The translations under genes were made by a program, and so were the position numbers. From assembly GCA_047626725.1 (NCBI GenBank), contig JBLHSG010000012.1, forward strand, positions 1 through 64,000: a stretch of 64,000 nt of DNA. Direction: 5' to 3'. The notes beneath the pieces are model-generated. The model saw only the letters and a program-made list of their open reading frames with translations, had not been told where the DNA came from and ran no database searches. Below are positions 24,483-32,574 of this stretch, one piece after another (position 1 is the first letter of the stretch; each line of letters begins with the position of its first letter). This DNA comes from Ascidiaceihabitans sp034111945 (lineage in GTDB: Bacteria; Pseudomonadota; Alphaproteobacteria; Rhodobacterales; Rhodobacteraceae).

Positions 24483-25193
24483 GTGCCTGAACCTATTGTT
24501 TTCCTCCCTGGGATGATGTGCGACGCCCGTCTGTTTGGGCCGCAAATAGCTGAATTGTCATCAGAATATTGCGTGACGGTAGCGCCCGTTACCCAAGGCG
24601 AACGGATTGAAGAAGTTGCATCCGCATTGCTGGATCAACTGCCGGCAAGGTTTGCGTTAGCTGGGCTGAGCATGGGTGGAATCGTGGCAATGGAATTGCT
24701 GCGTCGCGCGCCTGACCGGATCACGCGCTTGGCTTTGATGGATACAAATCCGCTGGCAGAAACCCCGCAAGTGGCGGCCGCGCGCGAACCACAGATCATT
24801 GGTGCCCGCACGGGGCGATTGTTCGAGGTGATGCGCGATGAGATGAAGCCGCATTATCTGGCGCCGGGCCCACATCGCGGGGCTGTGCTTGAACTGGTGA
24901 TGGATATGGCCGAGGCCTTGGGGCCAGACGTGTTTGTACGCCAATCACGTGCGTTGCAGCGGCGGCGTGATCAGCAGGGCACCTTGCGCAAATGTAAGGT
25001 ACCAACGTTGATTTTATGCGGGGCGCATGATGCGCTGTGTCCGATCAAACGTCACACGTTCATGGCGGAATTGATCCCGTACGCGCAACTGAAAGTGATC
25101 GAAAACGCGGGGCATTTGCCGACGCTAGAGGCGCCAGAAGAAACGACATTGGCGCTGCGTGATTGGCTAAAGCAGCCGATGGTTTTGCAATAA
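24483..25193 (+). CDS. Alpha/beta hydrolase (MenH/RutD-like)
   Basis: A 236-residue alpha/beta hydrolase. The N-terminal loop is IVFLPGMMCDARLFGPQ, the nucleophile elbow is AGLSMGG with the serine near residue 61, the acid is the Asp in CGAHDALCP, and the histidine is in ENAGHLPTLEAPEE. The start is GTG 24483; there is no ATG at the right place. It reads toward phaZ and ends in a cluster of hairpin repeats. A connection to PHA metabolism is possible by position only. Reaction unknown. Confidence 0.85.
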   Translation: MPEPIVFLPGMMCDARLFGPQIAELSSEYCVTVAPVTQGERIEEVASALLDQLPARFALAGLSMGGIVAMELLRRAPDRITRLALMDTNPLAETPQVAAAREPQIIGARTGRLFEVMRDEMKPHYLAPGPHRGAVLELVMDMAEALGPDVFVRQSRALQRRRDQQGTLRKCKVPTLILCGAHDALCPIKRHTFMAELIPYAQLKVIENAGHLPTLEAPEETTLALRDWLKQPMVLQ

Positions 25194-25204
25194 TGTCTTG
25201 TCGG

Positions 25205-25317
25205 TAACGGTGGGTCGAAACCCACCTTACAACAGCAGCTATCTGCGAAATCGATACACCAGCGTGTCGACCCACCCTACCAATTATGCTTGGTAAGGTG
25301 GATCTTGATCCACCTTA
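25205..25317. repeat. Cluster of GGTGGGT-type inverted repeats between convergent genes
   Basis: Three related inverted-repeat units lie here: GGTGGGT-CGAA-ACCCACC (25209-25226) within GTAA/TTAC arms, CCACCCTACCAA paired with TTGGTAAGGTGG at about 25272-25300, and AAGGTGGATC-TT-GATCCACCTT (25295-25316, a 10-bp perfect stem). The last one covers the phaZ stop codon. All share the core GTGG(G/A)T. They look like a dispersed intergenic repeat family and may also terminate transcription in both directions, although T-tracts are weak. Confidence 0.7.
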
Positions 25318-26595
25318 TGCGGCGGCGTTTTTATTAGCGGGCTTCTTTGCTTTTGGCGCAGCCGGATCGCTGTTGGCGGTGATGAAATCCAAGACCAACG
25401 GGCGAATATTGTTGCGCCATGCTTTGCCCGCAAAGATACCGTAGTGTCCGGCGTCGGGTGCGACGTAGCTTGCCTTTTTGGAATCATCCAAGCCGGTGCA
25501 AAGCGCGAGTGCTGCGATGCATTGGCCAGGTGCGGAAATATCGTCCGCTTCGCCTTCAACTGTTTTCACAGCGACGGTGGTGATTTTGCCAATATCGACC
25601 TGTTTACCATTCACGACAAACTGGTTCTTGGCGATTTCACCTTTCTTAAAAATGCGATCAACGGTCGACAAATAGAACTCTGCCGTCATGTCCATGACTG
25701 CTAAATATTCGTCATAGAATTTATTGTGCTTGTCGTGATCTGACGTTTCGCCTTTGGCGGCGCGCTGGATTTGATCGGTGAATGCTGTTGAGTGCTTGTC
25801 ACTGTTCATCGAGATGAAGGACGCCAATTGCAACAAGCCCGGGTACACTTTGCGCCCAACGCCTTTGTGGCTGAAGCCAACGCGTTGGATCATCGTTTCT
25901 TCGAGCTGGCCCATTGTCATGCGGTGCCCGAAATCGGTCACATCGGTTGGGTTGGCATCTGGGTCAATTGGTCCGCCAATCAGGGTCAGCGAGCGAGGCT
26001 GCGCGTCTGGGTCTTCTTCGGCCAAATAGGCAGTCGCGGCGAGGGTCAGTGGCGCGGGCTGGCACACTGCAATGACGTGGGTGTTTGGGCCCAAGTGGCG
26101 CATGTAATCGACCAAACGCAAAGTGTAATCTTCGACGTCGAATTTACCGGCGCTGACAGGAATGTCGCGCGCGTTGTGCCAATCGGTCACGAACAATTCG
26201 CAATCAGGCAACAGCGAATGCACGGTTGAACGCAGCAGCGTCGCGTAGTGGCCCGACATCGGGGCGACCAACAAAACGCGCGGTTTTTTCGACGTGCGTG
26301 CCGCCACTTTGAAATGGATCAGGTCGCCAAATGCGCCCTCGAGTTCTTTTTCGACGGTGACAATGCGGTCTTTACCGGACGCGCCAACAATCGTCGGGAT
26401 GTTCCAATCCGGTTTGACGCCCATGCGCTGAAACGTACGTTCCGTCACTTCGCCCCAAGCACGCATCATATCCAGCGCGGGGTTGGGCATAAAGGAAAAG
26501 GCAGGGTATGATCCCAGAGCGAGAGCCGAAGCGCCCAGCCACTGATTCGTGTTTCTGAAAGTCTCCATCAGATCGTAAGTGGCCATATACCGCAT
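25315..26595 (-). CDS. phaZ: Intracellular polyhydroxyalkanoate depolymerase
   Basis: A 426-residue depolymerase that breaks down stored polyhydroxybutyrate. Intracellular PhaZ enzymes use a cysteine nucleophile, here probably Cys178 in AVCQPAPL. The acid and histidine partners lie in the C-terminal part, including CTGLDDSK and PDAGHYGIFAG. The N-terminal YDLMETFRNTNQWLG is shared by the family. The Lys/Ala/Pro-rich tail is disordered. It is divergently arranged with phaC, with AGGAG before its ATG, so mobilisation and synthesis share one 130-base control region. Confidence 0.94.
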   Translation of the reverse strand: MRYMATYDLMETFRNTNQWLGASALALGSYPAFSFMPNPALDMMRAWGEVTERTFQRMGVKPDWNIPTIVGASGKDRIVTVEKELEGAFGDLIHFKVAARTSKKPRVLLVAPMSGHYATLLRSTVHSLLPDCELFVTDWHNARDIPVSAGKFDVEDYTLRLVDYMRHLGPNTHVIAVCQPAPLTLAATAYLAEEDPDAQPRSLTLIGGPIDPDANPTDVTDFGHRMTMGQLEETMIQRVGFSHKGVGRKVYPGLLQLASFISMNSDKHSTAFTDQIQRAAKGETSDHDKHNKFYDEYLAVMDMTAEFYLSTVDRIFKKGEIAKNQFVVNGKQVDIGKITTVAVKTVEGEADDISAPGQCIAALALCTGLDDSKKASYVAPDAGHYGIFAGKAWRNNIRPLVLDFITANSDPAAPKAKKPANKNAAA

Positions 26596-26670
26596 GCGGA
26601 ACTCCTAAATAACTGCCCGGTGGGTGCGACTATGCGTCGTTTGTCCCATATTCGCCCGGTCAAAAAATGC

Positions 26671-26699
26671 TGCGCATGCGCAAAAATGCTGCATGTGCA
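26671..26699. promoter_or_regulatory. Candidate PhaR operators between phaZ and phaC
   Basis: A perfect 12-bp palindrome TGCGCATGCGCA (26671-26682) is followed by TGCTGCATGTGCA (26687-26699), a near match to the CTGC-N3-GCAG motif reported for PhaR in Rhodobacter. Both lie in the divergent phaZ-phaC control region, 30-50 bases before the phaC start. Binding is inferred. Confidence 0.45.
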
Positions 26700-26726
26700 A
26701 ACAAACGATACGAGGGAAACATTAAT

Positions 26727-28538
26727 ATGACAACCAAAGACACCGATAATTCGGGGATCTCTGGCGCAAACCTCGAGAAACTTAACGAAAACCTACGTAA
26801 AGTAGAGGCCCTGTCCGAGAGATTGAGCCGCGTTATGTCCAATCGTAGTACTCATCAGTCCAGTTTGGATGGACCGGATCAAGCATTATTCACCCAAGCG
26901 ACCACTGCATATTGGGCCGAAGCGATGCAGAATCCTGCCAAGGTGATCGAACACCAACTGGATTTCTGGTCGAAATCGGTCACGCATTTTGTCGAAGCGC
27001 AGCAGGCCTTGTCGCACGGAAAACTGCAGGCCCCTGAGGATCCCGGTCCCAAAGATCGCCGTTTTGCCAATCCGATGTGGGACACAAACCCGTATTTCAA
27101 CTTTATCAAACAGCAATATCAACTGAACTCTGCTGCGCTGCAGCAGGCGGTCGAAGACGTGTCGGATATGGAGCCGCTTGAAAAACAGCGCCTGAACTAT
27201 TTTTCGAACCAGATTATCGACATGATGAGCCCGACAAACTTTCTGGCGACCAATCCGGATGCCTTGGAAAAAGCAGTCGCGACCGAGGGTCAAAGCCTGG
27301 TGGACGGACTGGAAAATCTGATTTCTGATCTGGAGGCCAACAACGGTGAATTGGTGGTCAAACTGGCCGACGATTCTGCGTTTGAAATTGGCCGCAACAT
27401 CGCAACCACGCCGGGCAAGGTCGTCTTTCGCAACAAGATGATGGAGCTGATCCAGTACGAGCCGACAACCGAAACCGTGCATGCGATCCCGCTGATTATC
27501 TTTCCGCCTTGGATCAACAAATACTACATTCTTGATCTCAAAGAACAGAATTCCATGGTCAAATGGCTAACCGATCAGGGTTACACGCTGTTTATTGTGT
27601 CATGGATCAATCCGGATGCGACCTATCATGACATCGGAATGGAAGACTATATAACCGACGGATATTTGACCGCCTTTGAAGAAGTCAAAGCAATCACCGG
27701 CCAAAAACAGGTTAACGTCGTGGGCTATTGTATCGCTGGCACAACGCTGTCGCTGACCCTGTCGTTAATGAAACAGCGTGGCGACACGTCGGTTAAATCT
27801 GCCACTTTGTTTACGGCCCTGACTGATTTTGGCGATCAGGGCGAATTCACTCCGTTCCTGCAAAATGATTTTATTGACGGGATCGAAGCCGAAATTGCCG
27901 ATAAAGGCATCCTGCCGTCTATTGTTATGGCGCGCACGTTCTCGTTTTTGCGCAGCAATGATCTGGTCTATACCCCTGCAATCAAAAGCTACATGTTGGG
28001 CGAAACGCCCCCCGCGTTTGATCTGCTGTATTGGAACGGGGATGGCGCGAACCTGCCGGGTAAAATGGCGAACCAATATTTGCGCGGTTTGTGCCAACGC
28101 AACGAACTGGCAACTGTCGGTTTTGATCTGATGGGCCACCATTTGGTGTTGGACGAGGTCGACGTGCCGATCTGCGCGATTGCCTGCGAAACCGATCACA
28201 TCGCCCCATGGAAAGACAGCTATCGCGGTGTTCAGAAAATGGGCAGCACAGACAAGACGTTTATCATGACGCAGTCCGGTCATATCGCCGGTATCGTTAA
28301 TCCGCCCAGCAAAAAGAAATACGGGCACTATACGAATGACGACCTGAACCTTGATCACGCGGACTGGTTGGCGGGTGCAAAATTTCACGAAGGATCGTGG
28401 TGGCCAAGGTGGCATGCGTGGTTGGAAAAGCAGTCAGGCAAGCAAGTAAAAGCACGCATTCCGGGTGATTCTACACATGCTGTGCTGTGTGATGCGCCGG
28501 GAACTTACGTCATTGTTAAGTCAAGTGACTGTAAGTAA
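26727..28538 (+). CDS. phaC: Class I poly(3-hydroxyalkanoate) synthase
   Basis: A 603-residue synthase that polymerises hydroxyacyl-CoA on the surface of PHA granules. The lipase-like box is GYCIAG with the nucleophile Cys335. The C-terminal acid/His elements are CETDHIAPW and QSGHIAGIVNPP, and the family string FPPWINKYYILDL lies near 259-271. The start at 26727 follows GAGGGAA; the longer frame includes the operator region. The N-terminal 30 residues are helical and variable, as usual. phaP and phaR follow downstream. No phaA or phaB genes are in the window. Confidence 0.97.
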   Translation: MTTKDTDNSGISGANLEKLNENLRKVEALSERLSRVMSNRSTHQSSLDGPDQALFTQATTAYWAEAMQNPAKVIEHQLDFWSKSVTHFVEAQQALSHGKLQAPEDPGPKDRRFANPMWDTNPYFNFIKQQYQLNSAALQQAVEDVSDMEPLEKQRLNYFSNQIIDMMSPTNFLATNPDALEKAVATEGQSLVDGLENLISDLEANNGELVVKLADDSAFEIGRNIATTPGKVVFRNKMMELIQYEPTTETVHAIPLIIFPPWINKYYILDLKEQNSMVKWLTDQGYTLFIVSWINPDATYHDIGMEDYITDGYLTAFEEVKAITGQKQVNVVGYCIAGTTLSLTLSLMKQRGDTSVKSATLFTALTDFGDQGEFTPFLQNDFIDGIEAEIADKGILPSIVMARTFSFLRSNDLVYTPAIKSYMLGETPPAFDLLYWNGDGANLPGKMANQYLRGLCQRNELATVGFDLMGHHLVLDEVDVPICAIACETDHIAPWKDSYRGVQKMGSTDKTFIMTQSGHIAGIVNPPSKKKYGHYTNDDLNLDHADWLAGAKFHEGSWWPRWHAWLEKQSGKQVKARIPGDSTHAVLCDAPGTYVIVKSSDCK

Positions 28539-28552
28539 ACGATAATCATTTA

Positions 28553-28567
28553 TGCTGCGGTGCAGCA
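28553..28567. promoter_or_regulatory. Candidate PhaR operator before phaP
   Basis: The 15-base palindrome TGCTGCGGTGCAGCA contains an exact CTGC-N3-GCAG, the motif reported for PhaR repressor upstream of phaP in Rhodobacter sphaeroides. It sits just upstream of a predicted promoter. PhaR binding would repress the phasin gene when no PHA is present. Confidence 0.65.
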
Positions 28568-28574
28568 ATAATCC

Positions 28575-28605
28575 TTGCAATGCCGCGCTGCAGCATCTAT
28601 ATAGT
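28575..28605 (+). promoter_or_regulatory. Predicted promoter of phaP
   Basis: TTGCAA and TATATA are separated by 17 bases (or TATAGT by 19). GCTGCAGC lies in the spacer and further TGC/GCA half-sites follow the -10 region, so bound PhaR could occlude polymerase. Transcription would start about 60 bases before the phaP ATG. Confidence 0.45.
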
Positions 28606-28672
28606 TTGCAGACGCAGCAATAACGGTTCCTCCCAACCGCGCTGCACAGCACATAGAACAAGGATTAAACCA

Positions 28673-29116
28673 ATGACAAAGACACCAGATTTCACAGCGA
28701 TGTTCAAAGACGTTATGGGTTCATTCCCGGTCGACACATCCGCAATGGACGGCGCATTCAAATCCACATCGGCTTTGAACGAAAAACTGTCCTCAGTTGC
28801 TTTGACAGCTGCTGAAAAATCAGCCGCAGTTTCCAGCAAATGGACACAAGACACATTGGCAAAATTGGCCGACATGTCCAAAGCCAAAGCTGAGCCACAA
28901 GATTACGCAAAAGCAATGTCAGATTTCGCATCTGCCTCTGCTGAGGTTGCTGCAGAAAACATGGCGACATTCGCTGACATCGCGAAAAAAGTCCAAATGG
29001 AAACCATGGAATTGTTCATGGCTGCCGGCAAAGACATGGGCGAAGAAGCTCAAGCCGCAGTGAACAAAGCGACAAAAGACGTAACAGCAGCTGCCAAGAA
29101 AACTGCTGCTAAATAA
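28673..29116 (+). CDS. phaP: Phasin (PHA granule-associated protein)
   Basis: A 147-residue, almost wholly alpha-helical, Ala/Lys/Met-rich protein without cysteine. The central region (EPQDYAKAMSDFASASAEVAAENM in two helical turns) is of the Phasin_2 type, and the tail is Lys/Ala rich. Phasins coat PHA granules and control their number and size. The start at 28673 follows AAGGA. A strong terminator follows the stop, so it is highly expressed and separately transcribed. It is controlled by the PhaR operator upstream. Confidence 0.92.
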   Translation: MTKTPDFTAMFKDVMGSFPVDTSAMDGAFKSTSALNEKLSSVALTAAEKSAAVSSKWTQDTLAKLADMSKAKAEPQDYAKAMSDFASASAEVAAENMATFADIAKKVQMETMELFMAAGKDMGEEAQAAVNKATKDVTAAAKKTAAK

Positions 29117-29164
29117 GCCTTTGAGTTAAGTATTCAGTTTGCGCACATGTTGTGTGCCAAGATC

Positions 29165-29194
29165 GGCGGGTCCCACAATGGGGTCCGCCTTTTT
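29165..29194 (+). terminator. Rho-independent terminator of phaP
   Basis: A 10-bp stem (GGCGGGTCCC with GGGGTCCGCC, two G-U pairs) and an ACAAT loop are followed by TTTTT. This is a convincing terminator 48 bases after the phaP stop codon. Confidence 0.85.
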
Positions 29195-29293
29195 GCTGTT
29201 CAGGAATAGGCGGTTCATCCAGCCTGCAGCGCAAAATGAGGTTTTGCAGGCCCACCGCGCAATATCCTTTCATTTCCGAATGGCTTTGCCTAA

Positions 29294-29306
29294 GCTGCAA
29301 TGCAGC
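29294..29306. promoter_or_regulatory. Candidate PhaR operator before phaR (autoregulation)
   Basis: The perfect palindrome GCTGC-AAT-GCAGC contains a second exact CTGC-N3-GCAG, 38 bases before the phaR start codon. It suggests that PhaR represses its own gene. Confidence 0.6.
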
Positions 29307-29343
29307 ACTGCGGTACAAAACAGCAGTCTGGGGGAGAATTTTC

Positions 29344-29907
29344 GTGGCCAACACATCATCACCATTGTTGATCAAACGGTACGCCAGCCGCAGGCTCTAT
29401 AACACTGAGACCAGCGACTACGTCACACTCGAAGACATCGCCGGTTTCATTCGTGACGGGCGCGAGGTGCAGATCATTGATCTTAAGTCTGGTGATGACC
29501 TGACCCGCCAGTATCTCCTTCAAATCATTGCAGAACACGAAAGCCGCGGCGAAAGCGTTTTGCCCGTTGATGTGCTGAATGATCTGGTGCGTAGCTATAT
29601 GTCACCCGGTGTTTCGGTGGTTCCAGAGTTTTTGAAATCGTCGTTTGATATGCTGCGCGATGGCCAAAGCAAGGTGATCGGCAACCTAAGTTCGATGAAT
29701 CCTCTGACAAAAATGCCCGGTTTCGAAGCAATGCAAGCGCAGCAAGAAGCATTTATGAAAGCGATGACTGGCGGCATGGGGGCAGGGTGGACAGCCCCGA
29801 CCGATGATACCGAAGCCAAGGCCGCGACACCCGAAACCAAAGACGATCTTGATGCGATCAAGCAGCAGTTGGCTGACCTTCAGGAAAAGCTATCAAAGCT
29901 TAGCTAA
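29344..29907 (+). CDS. phaR: Polyhydroxyalkanoate synthesis repressor
   Basis: A 187-residue repressor. The N-terminal PHB/PHA accumulation regulator domain reads LLIKRYASRRLYNTETSDYVTL, quoted here only as its two parts KRYASRRLYNT and SDYVTLEDIAGFI, and would bind DNA. The C-terminal part binds PHA granules. A coiled coil occupies the last 25 residues. The start is GTG 29344 after GGGGAG. The longer frame contains the operator and is not coding. Its presence next to phaP with operators before both genes indicates that granule formation titrates PhaR and derepresses phaP. Confidence 0.93.
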   Translation: MANTSSPLLIKRYASRRLYNTETSDYVTLEDIAGFIRDGREVQIIDLKSGDDLTRQYLLQIIAEHESRGESVLPVDVLNDLVRSYMSPGVSVVPEFLKSSFDMLRDGQSKVIGNLSSMNPLTKMPGFEAMQAQQEAFMKAMTGGMGAGWTAPTDDTEAKAATPETKDDLDAIKQQLADLQEKLSKLS

Positions 29908-29953
29908 GCGTAAACATCTGAGTAAGGCGCGCATGTTGCGCCCCTTTTTAGAT

Positions 29954-31138
29954 CTACGTGCCGTATTTTGAATTTGGCGCAACCGCATCAATCGCGCTTA
30001 ACAATACATCTACAATTGCATCCAGTTCGTTAGGCTTTAGCCGGACGGGCAACCGAACATCACACGCCCGCATCAACATTGCGCGGGTCTGGGGCAGTTC
30101 GGGTAAATCGGGCACAAACTGCCAGTTCCAAAACGCCCGGGCATTGTCTGAATTCATGCCAAACACCTGCACCTTTACGCCCGCATCACTGGCTGCGCTT
30201 GCAAAACCGCGAACCTGGTCGTCGCTTAATCCTTGCAGGTTAAACTGGATTGAATCCGGTGCGCGTTCTTCGCCGGTCAAGGCCTCGGGAACGTCCAGAT
30301 ACAGGGACGCGTTCAAGCGCGCGGCCACATAATCATGATTACGTCGCCCGTCTGCGACCCGCTGCGCAAGATGCGGCAATTGTGGGCGGATCACAGCTGC
30401 TGACAGGTTGGACATCCGCAAATTATACAGCGGCAGTTGGTTTTGCCATTTGGCAAATGCGTCCTGTAAAACGGGATGTTTCTTCCAATTATGTTCGTAA
30501 GCGCCTGACATAATGATCGCTTTGGCCACCAAATCGGCATCATCTGTGATCAAAATTCCACCTTCACCGGCGTTGATCATCTTGTAGGACTGAAATGAAA
30601 AACAGCCCACCGCGCCAATCGTTCCGATTTTGCGCCCGCGCCACGTTGTGCCCAGCGAATGTGCGGCGTCTTCAATCATCGGAATGCTATTCTCCGCGCA
30701 CATTTGGGCGATCGCATCCATGTCGGACGTATGCCCGCGCATGTGGCTGATGATCACCGCCTGAACAGTCGGTAGTTTCGCAGCAAAGTCTTTTAGATCA
30801 ACGCGGTAGTTGTCGCCCACCTCGCATAAAACAGGCAGGCAATCGGCATGCAAAACCGCTGATGGCACCGCCGCAAACGTAAACCCGGGGATCAAAACAC
30901 GTGCATCGCGGGGCAGGCCTAGCGCCTTGAGTGATAGGAACAACGCGGCCGAACATGACGACACGGCCAGTGCATATTTGGCCCCCAGTAATTCGGCAAA
31001 TTCAGCCTCAAGCAGGGTAACGGGCGCATCTTTGGCGGCGGTATAGCGAAACAAATCGCCAGTTTGCATCAATCGGTCAATCTCTGCGCGCGCCGCCTCG
31101 GGGATCGGCTCTGCGTCGTGCATGTTTGGCAAAGTCAT
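29954..31138 (-). CDS. DegT/DnrJ/EryC1/StrS-family PLP aminotransferase
   Basis: A 394-residue fold-type I PLP enzyme. The probable Schiff-base lysine lies in FSFQSYKMINAGEGG, and the phosphate/aspartate motifs are EDAAHSLGT and GFTFAAVPSAV. Family members usually transaminate nucleotide sugars, but the gene closes an operon for amine uptake and gamma-glutamylation, so a small amine or amino aldehyde substrate is more likely here. An AT-rich gap of 124 bases with a 6-bp hairpin separates it from the FAD oxidase, so it may also have its own promoter. Substrate unknown. Confidence 0.82.
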   Translation of the reverse strand: MTLPNMHDAEPIPEAARAEIDRLMQTGDLFRYTAAKDAPVTLLEAEFAELLGAKYALAVSSCSAALFLSLKALGLPRDARVLIPGFTFAAVPSAVLHADCLPVLCEVGDNYRVDLKDFAAKLPTVQAVIISHMRGHTSDMDAIAQMCAENSIPMIEDAAHSLGTTWRGRKIGTIGAVGCFSFQSYKMINAGEGGILITDDADLVAKAIIMSGAYEHNWKKHPVLQDAFAKWQNQLPLYNLRMSNLSAAVIRPQLPHLAQRVADGRRNHDYVAARLNASLYLDVPEALTGEERAPDSIQFNLQGLSDDQVRGFASAASDAGVKVQVFGMNSDNARAFWNWQFVPDLPELPQTRAMLMRACDVRLPVRLKPNELDAIVDVLLSAIDAVAPNSKYGT

Positions 31139-31204
31139 ATTTCGATTCCCTTATTATTAGATTTCAAATTAGTAAATCAAATCGAAAGAATACCCAAATG
31201 GTTT

Positions 31205-31222
31205 GTGACCCTCACAGGTCAC
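31205..31222 (-). terminator. Hairpin between oxidase and aminotransferase genes
   Basis: GTGACC and GGTCAC pair around a CTCACA loop, about 40 bases past the stop of the oxidase gene. There is no T-tract, so it may be an attenuator or mRNA-end structure. Confidence 0.3.
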
Positions 31223-31262
31223 ATCACGAAAACTTGCCAAGTGTTTGGATTAGAACCGCCGG

Positions 31263-32564
31263 CTAAAGCCCCAACCGGTCACGCATCGCGTACCATGTCA
31301 TCGCAAGGCTCAGCAGGGGCGTGCGGACCGATGCACCACCCGGAAACGGAGTGTTCGGGATGCGGGCCATCGTGTCAAAACCGTCCGTTTCGCCAACGAT
31401 TGCTTGCGCCATCAATTGTCCCGCATGTGTCGCGGTTCCGACGCCGTGACCCGAATAGCCCGACGCGCTGAGCACATTCGGGGCCACGCGGCTAAGGTAG
31501 GGGAGGCGTTTCATCGTGATCGCCAATGTGCCGCCCCACGCATAGTCGATTTTGACGTCTTTGAGGTGCGGGAATATCTGCGTCATTGGCTTGCGAACTT
31601 TGGCCGCAATGTCGCTTGGGAATTTGTAGCCATAGCTTTCGCCGCCGCCAAACAACAATCGCCCATCATGGCTCAGGCGGAAATAATTCACCACAAACCG
31701 GCTGTCTGCGACGGCCACATCACGTGCCAAAACACGGACAGCATCCGCGCCTAACGGTTCTGTGGCGGCGATGAAATTGTTGATCGGCATGACCCGTCCG
31801 GCCACTCGTTTATCGAGATCACCCAAATATCCATTGCCTGCTATGACGATGTGATCTGCGGCGATCTCGCCGTGATCCGTGTGCACGGTGGGGTTTGTGC
31901 CGTGTTCAATGCGTTGTGCGCGCGTGCCTTCGAATATCCGAACACCGGCGGTTTGCGCAGCTTTGGCCAACCCCATTGTCAGGCGCAAAGGATGTAAATG
32001 CGCCGCTCCCATATCCAGGATGCCACCCTTGTAATCAGGCGATGGACAAATGGCTGAAAAACTTGCGCCGCCCATTTTTTCTAGCGTGTAATCATAGTGT
32101 TGGTGCATGTGGTCCGCGTATTTATGCAGATCATCAACGTCCCCTTTTGAGGATGCAGACCATGCCACACCGGGGCGCAAATAGCAGTCGATGCCATGCT
32201 GCGCGATCAAGTTTTTCACAAGCGATTTGGAGTCTTGACCCAGAGCCCACAGTTTTTGCGCGTCGTCTTTTCCGACCATCTTTTCCAGCGATGGCTGTTC
32301 GACGCGTTGCCCTGATCCCAACTGCCCGCCATTGCGCCCGGATGCCCCAAAGCCCACGCGCTGCGCATCGATCAAGACAACATCGCGTCCCGCTTGCGCC
32401 AAATGCAACGCCGCAGACAGGCCCGTGAACCCAGCACCAATCACGCACACATCCGCGCGCGTATTGCCGTTTAACGGGGCAAAAGGCGGCAGCGCGTTGG
32501 CCGTGGCCGCGTACCAACTGTCGGGATAGGTGCCTGCAACGTCATTAGCATCCAGCAAATTCAT
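31263..32564 (-). CDS. FAD-dependent amine oxidase, PuuB-like (gamma-glutamylputrescine oxidoreductase family)
   Basis: A 433-residue DAO-type flavoprotein. The N-terminal dinucleotide-binding motif is VIGAGFTGLSAALHLAQAG. The FAD contact GFGASGRNGGQLGSGQR and the C-terminal SGYSGHGVGTATHAGQ are typical for PuuB. In the Puu pathway this enzyme oxidises a gamma-glutamylated amine to the aldehyde. It lies 10 bases after a PuuA-like ligase gene, with AGGA before its ATG. The substrate may be putrescine, another polyamine or a related amine; the sequence alone does not decide. Confidence 0.9.
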   Translation of the reverse strand: MNLLDANDVAGTYPDSWYAATANALPPFAPLNGNTRADVCVIGAGFTGLSAALHLAQAGRDVVLIDAQRVGFGASGRNGGQLGSGQRVEQPSLEKMVGKDDAQKLWALGQDSKSLVKNLIAQHGIDCYLRPGVAWSASSKGDVDDLHKYADHMHQHYDYTLEKMGGASFSAICPSPDYKGGILDMGAAHLHPLRLTMGLAKAAQTAGVRIFEGTRAQRIEHGTNPTVHTDHGEIAADHIVIAGNGYLGDLDKRVAGRVMPINNFIAATEPLGADAVRVLARDVAVADSRFVVNYFRLSHDGRLLFGGGESYGYKFPSDIAAKVRKPMTQIFPHLKDVKIDYAWGGTLAITMKRLPYLSRVAPNVLSASGYSGHGVGTATHAGQLMAQAIVGETDGFDTMARIPNTPFPGGASVRTPLLSLAMTWYAMRDRLGL

Positions 32565-32574
32565 CGTGTTGATC

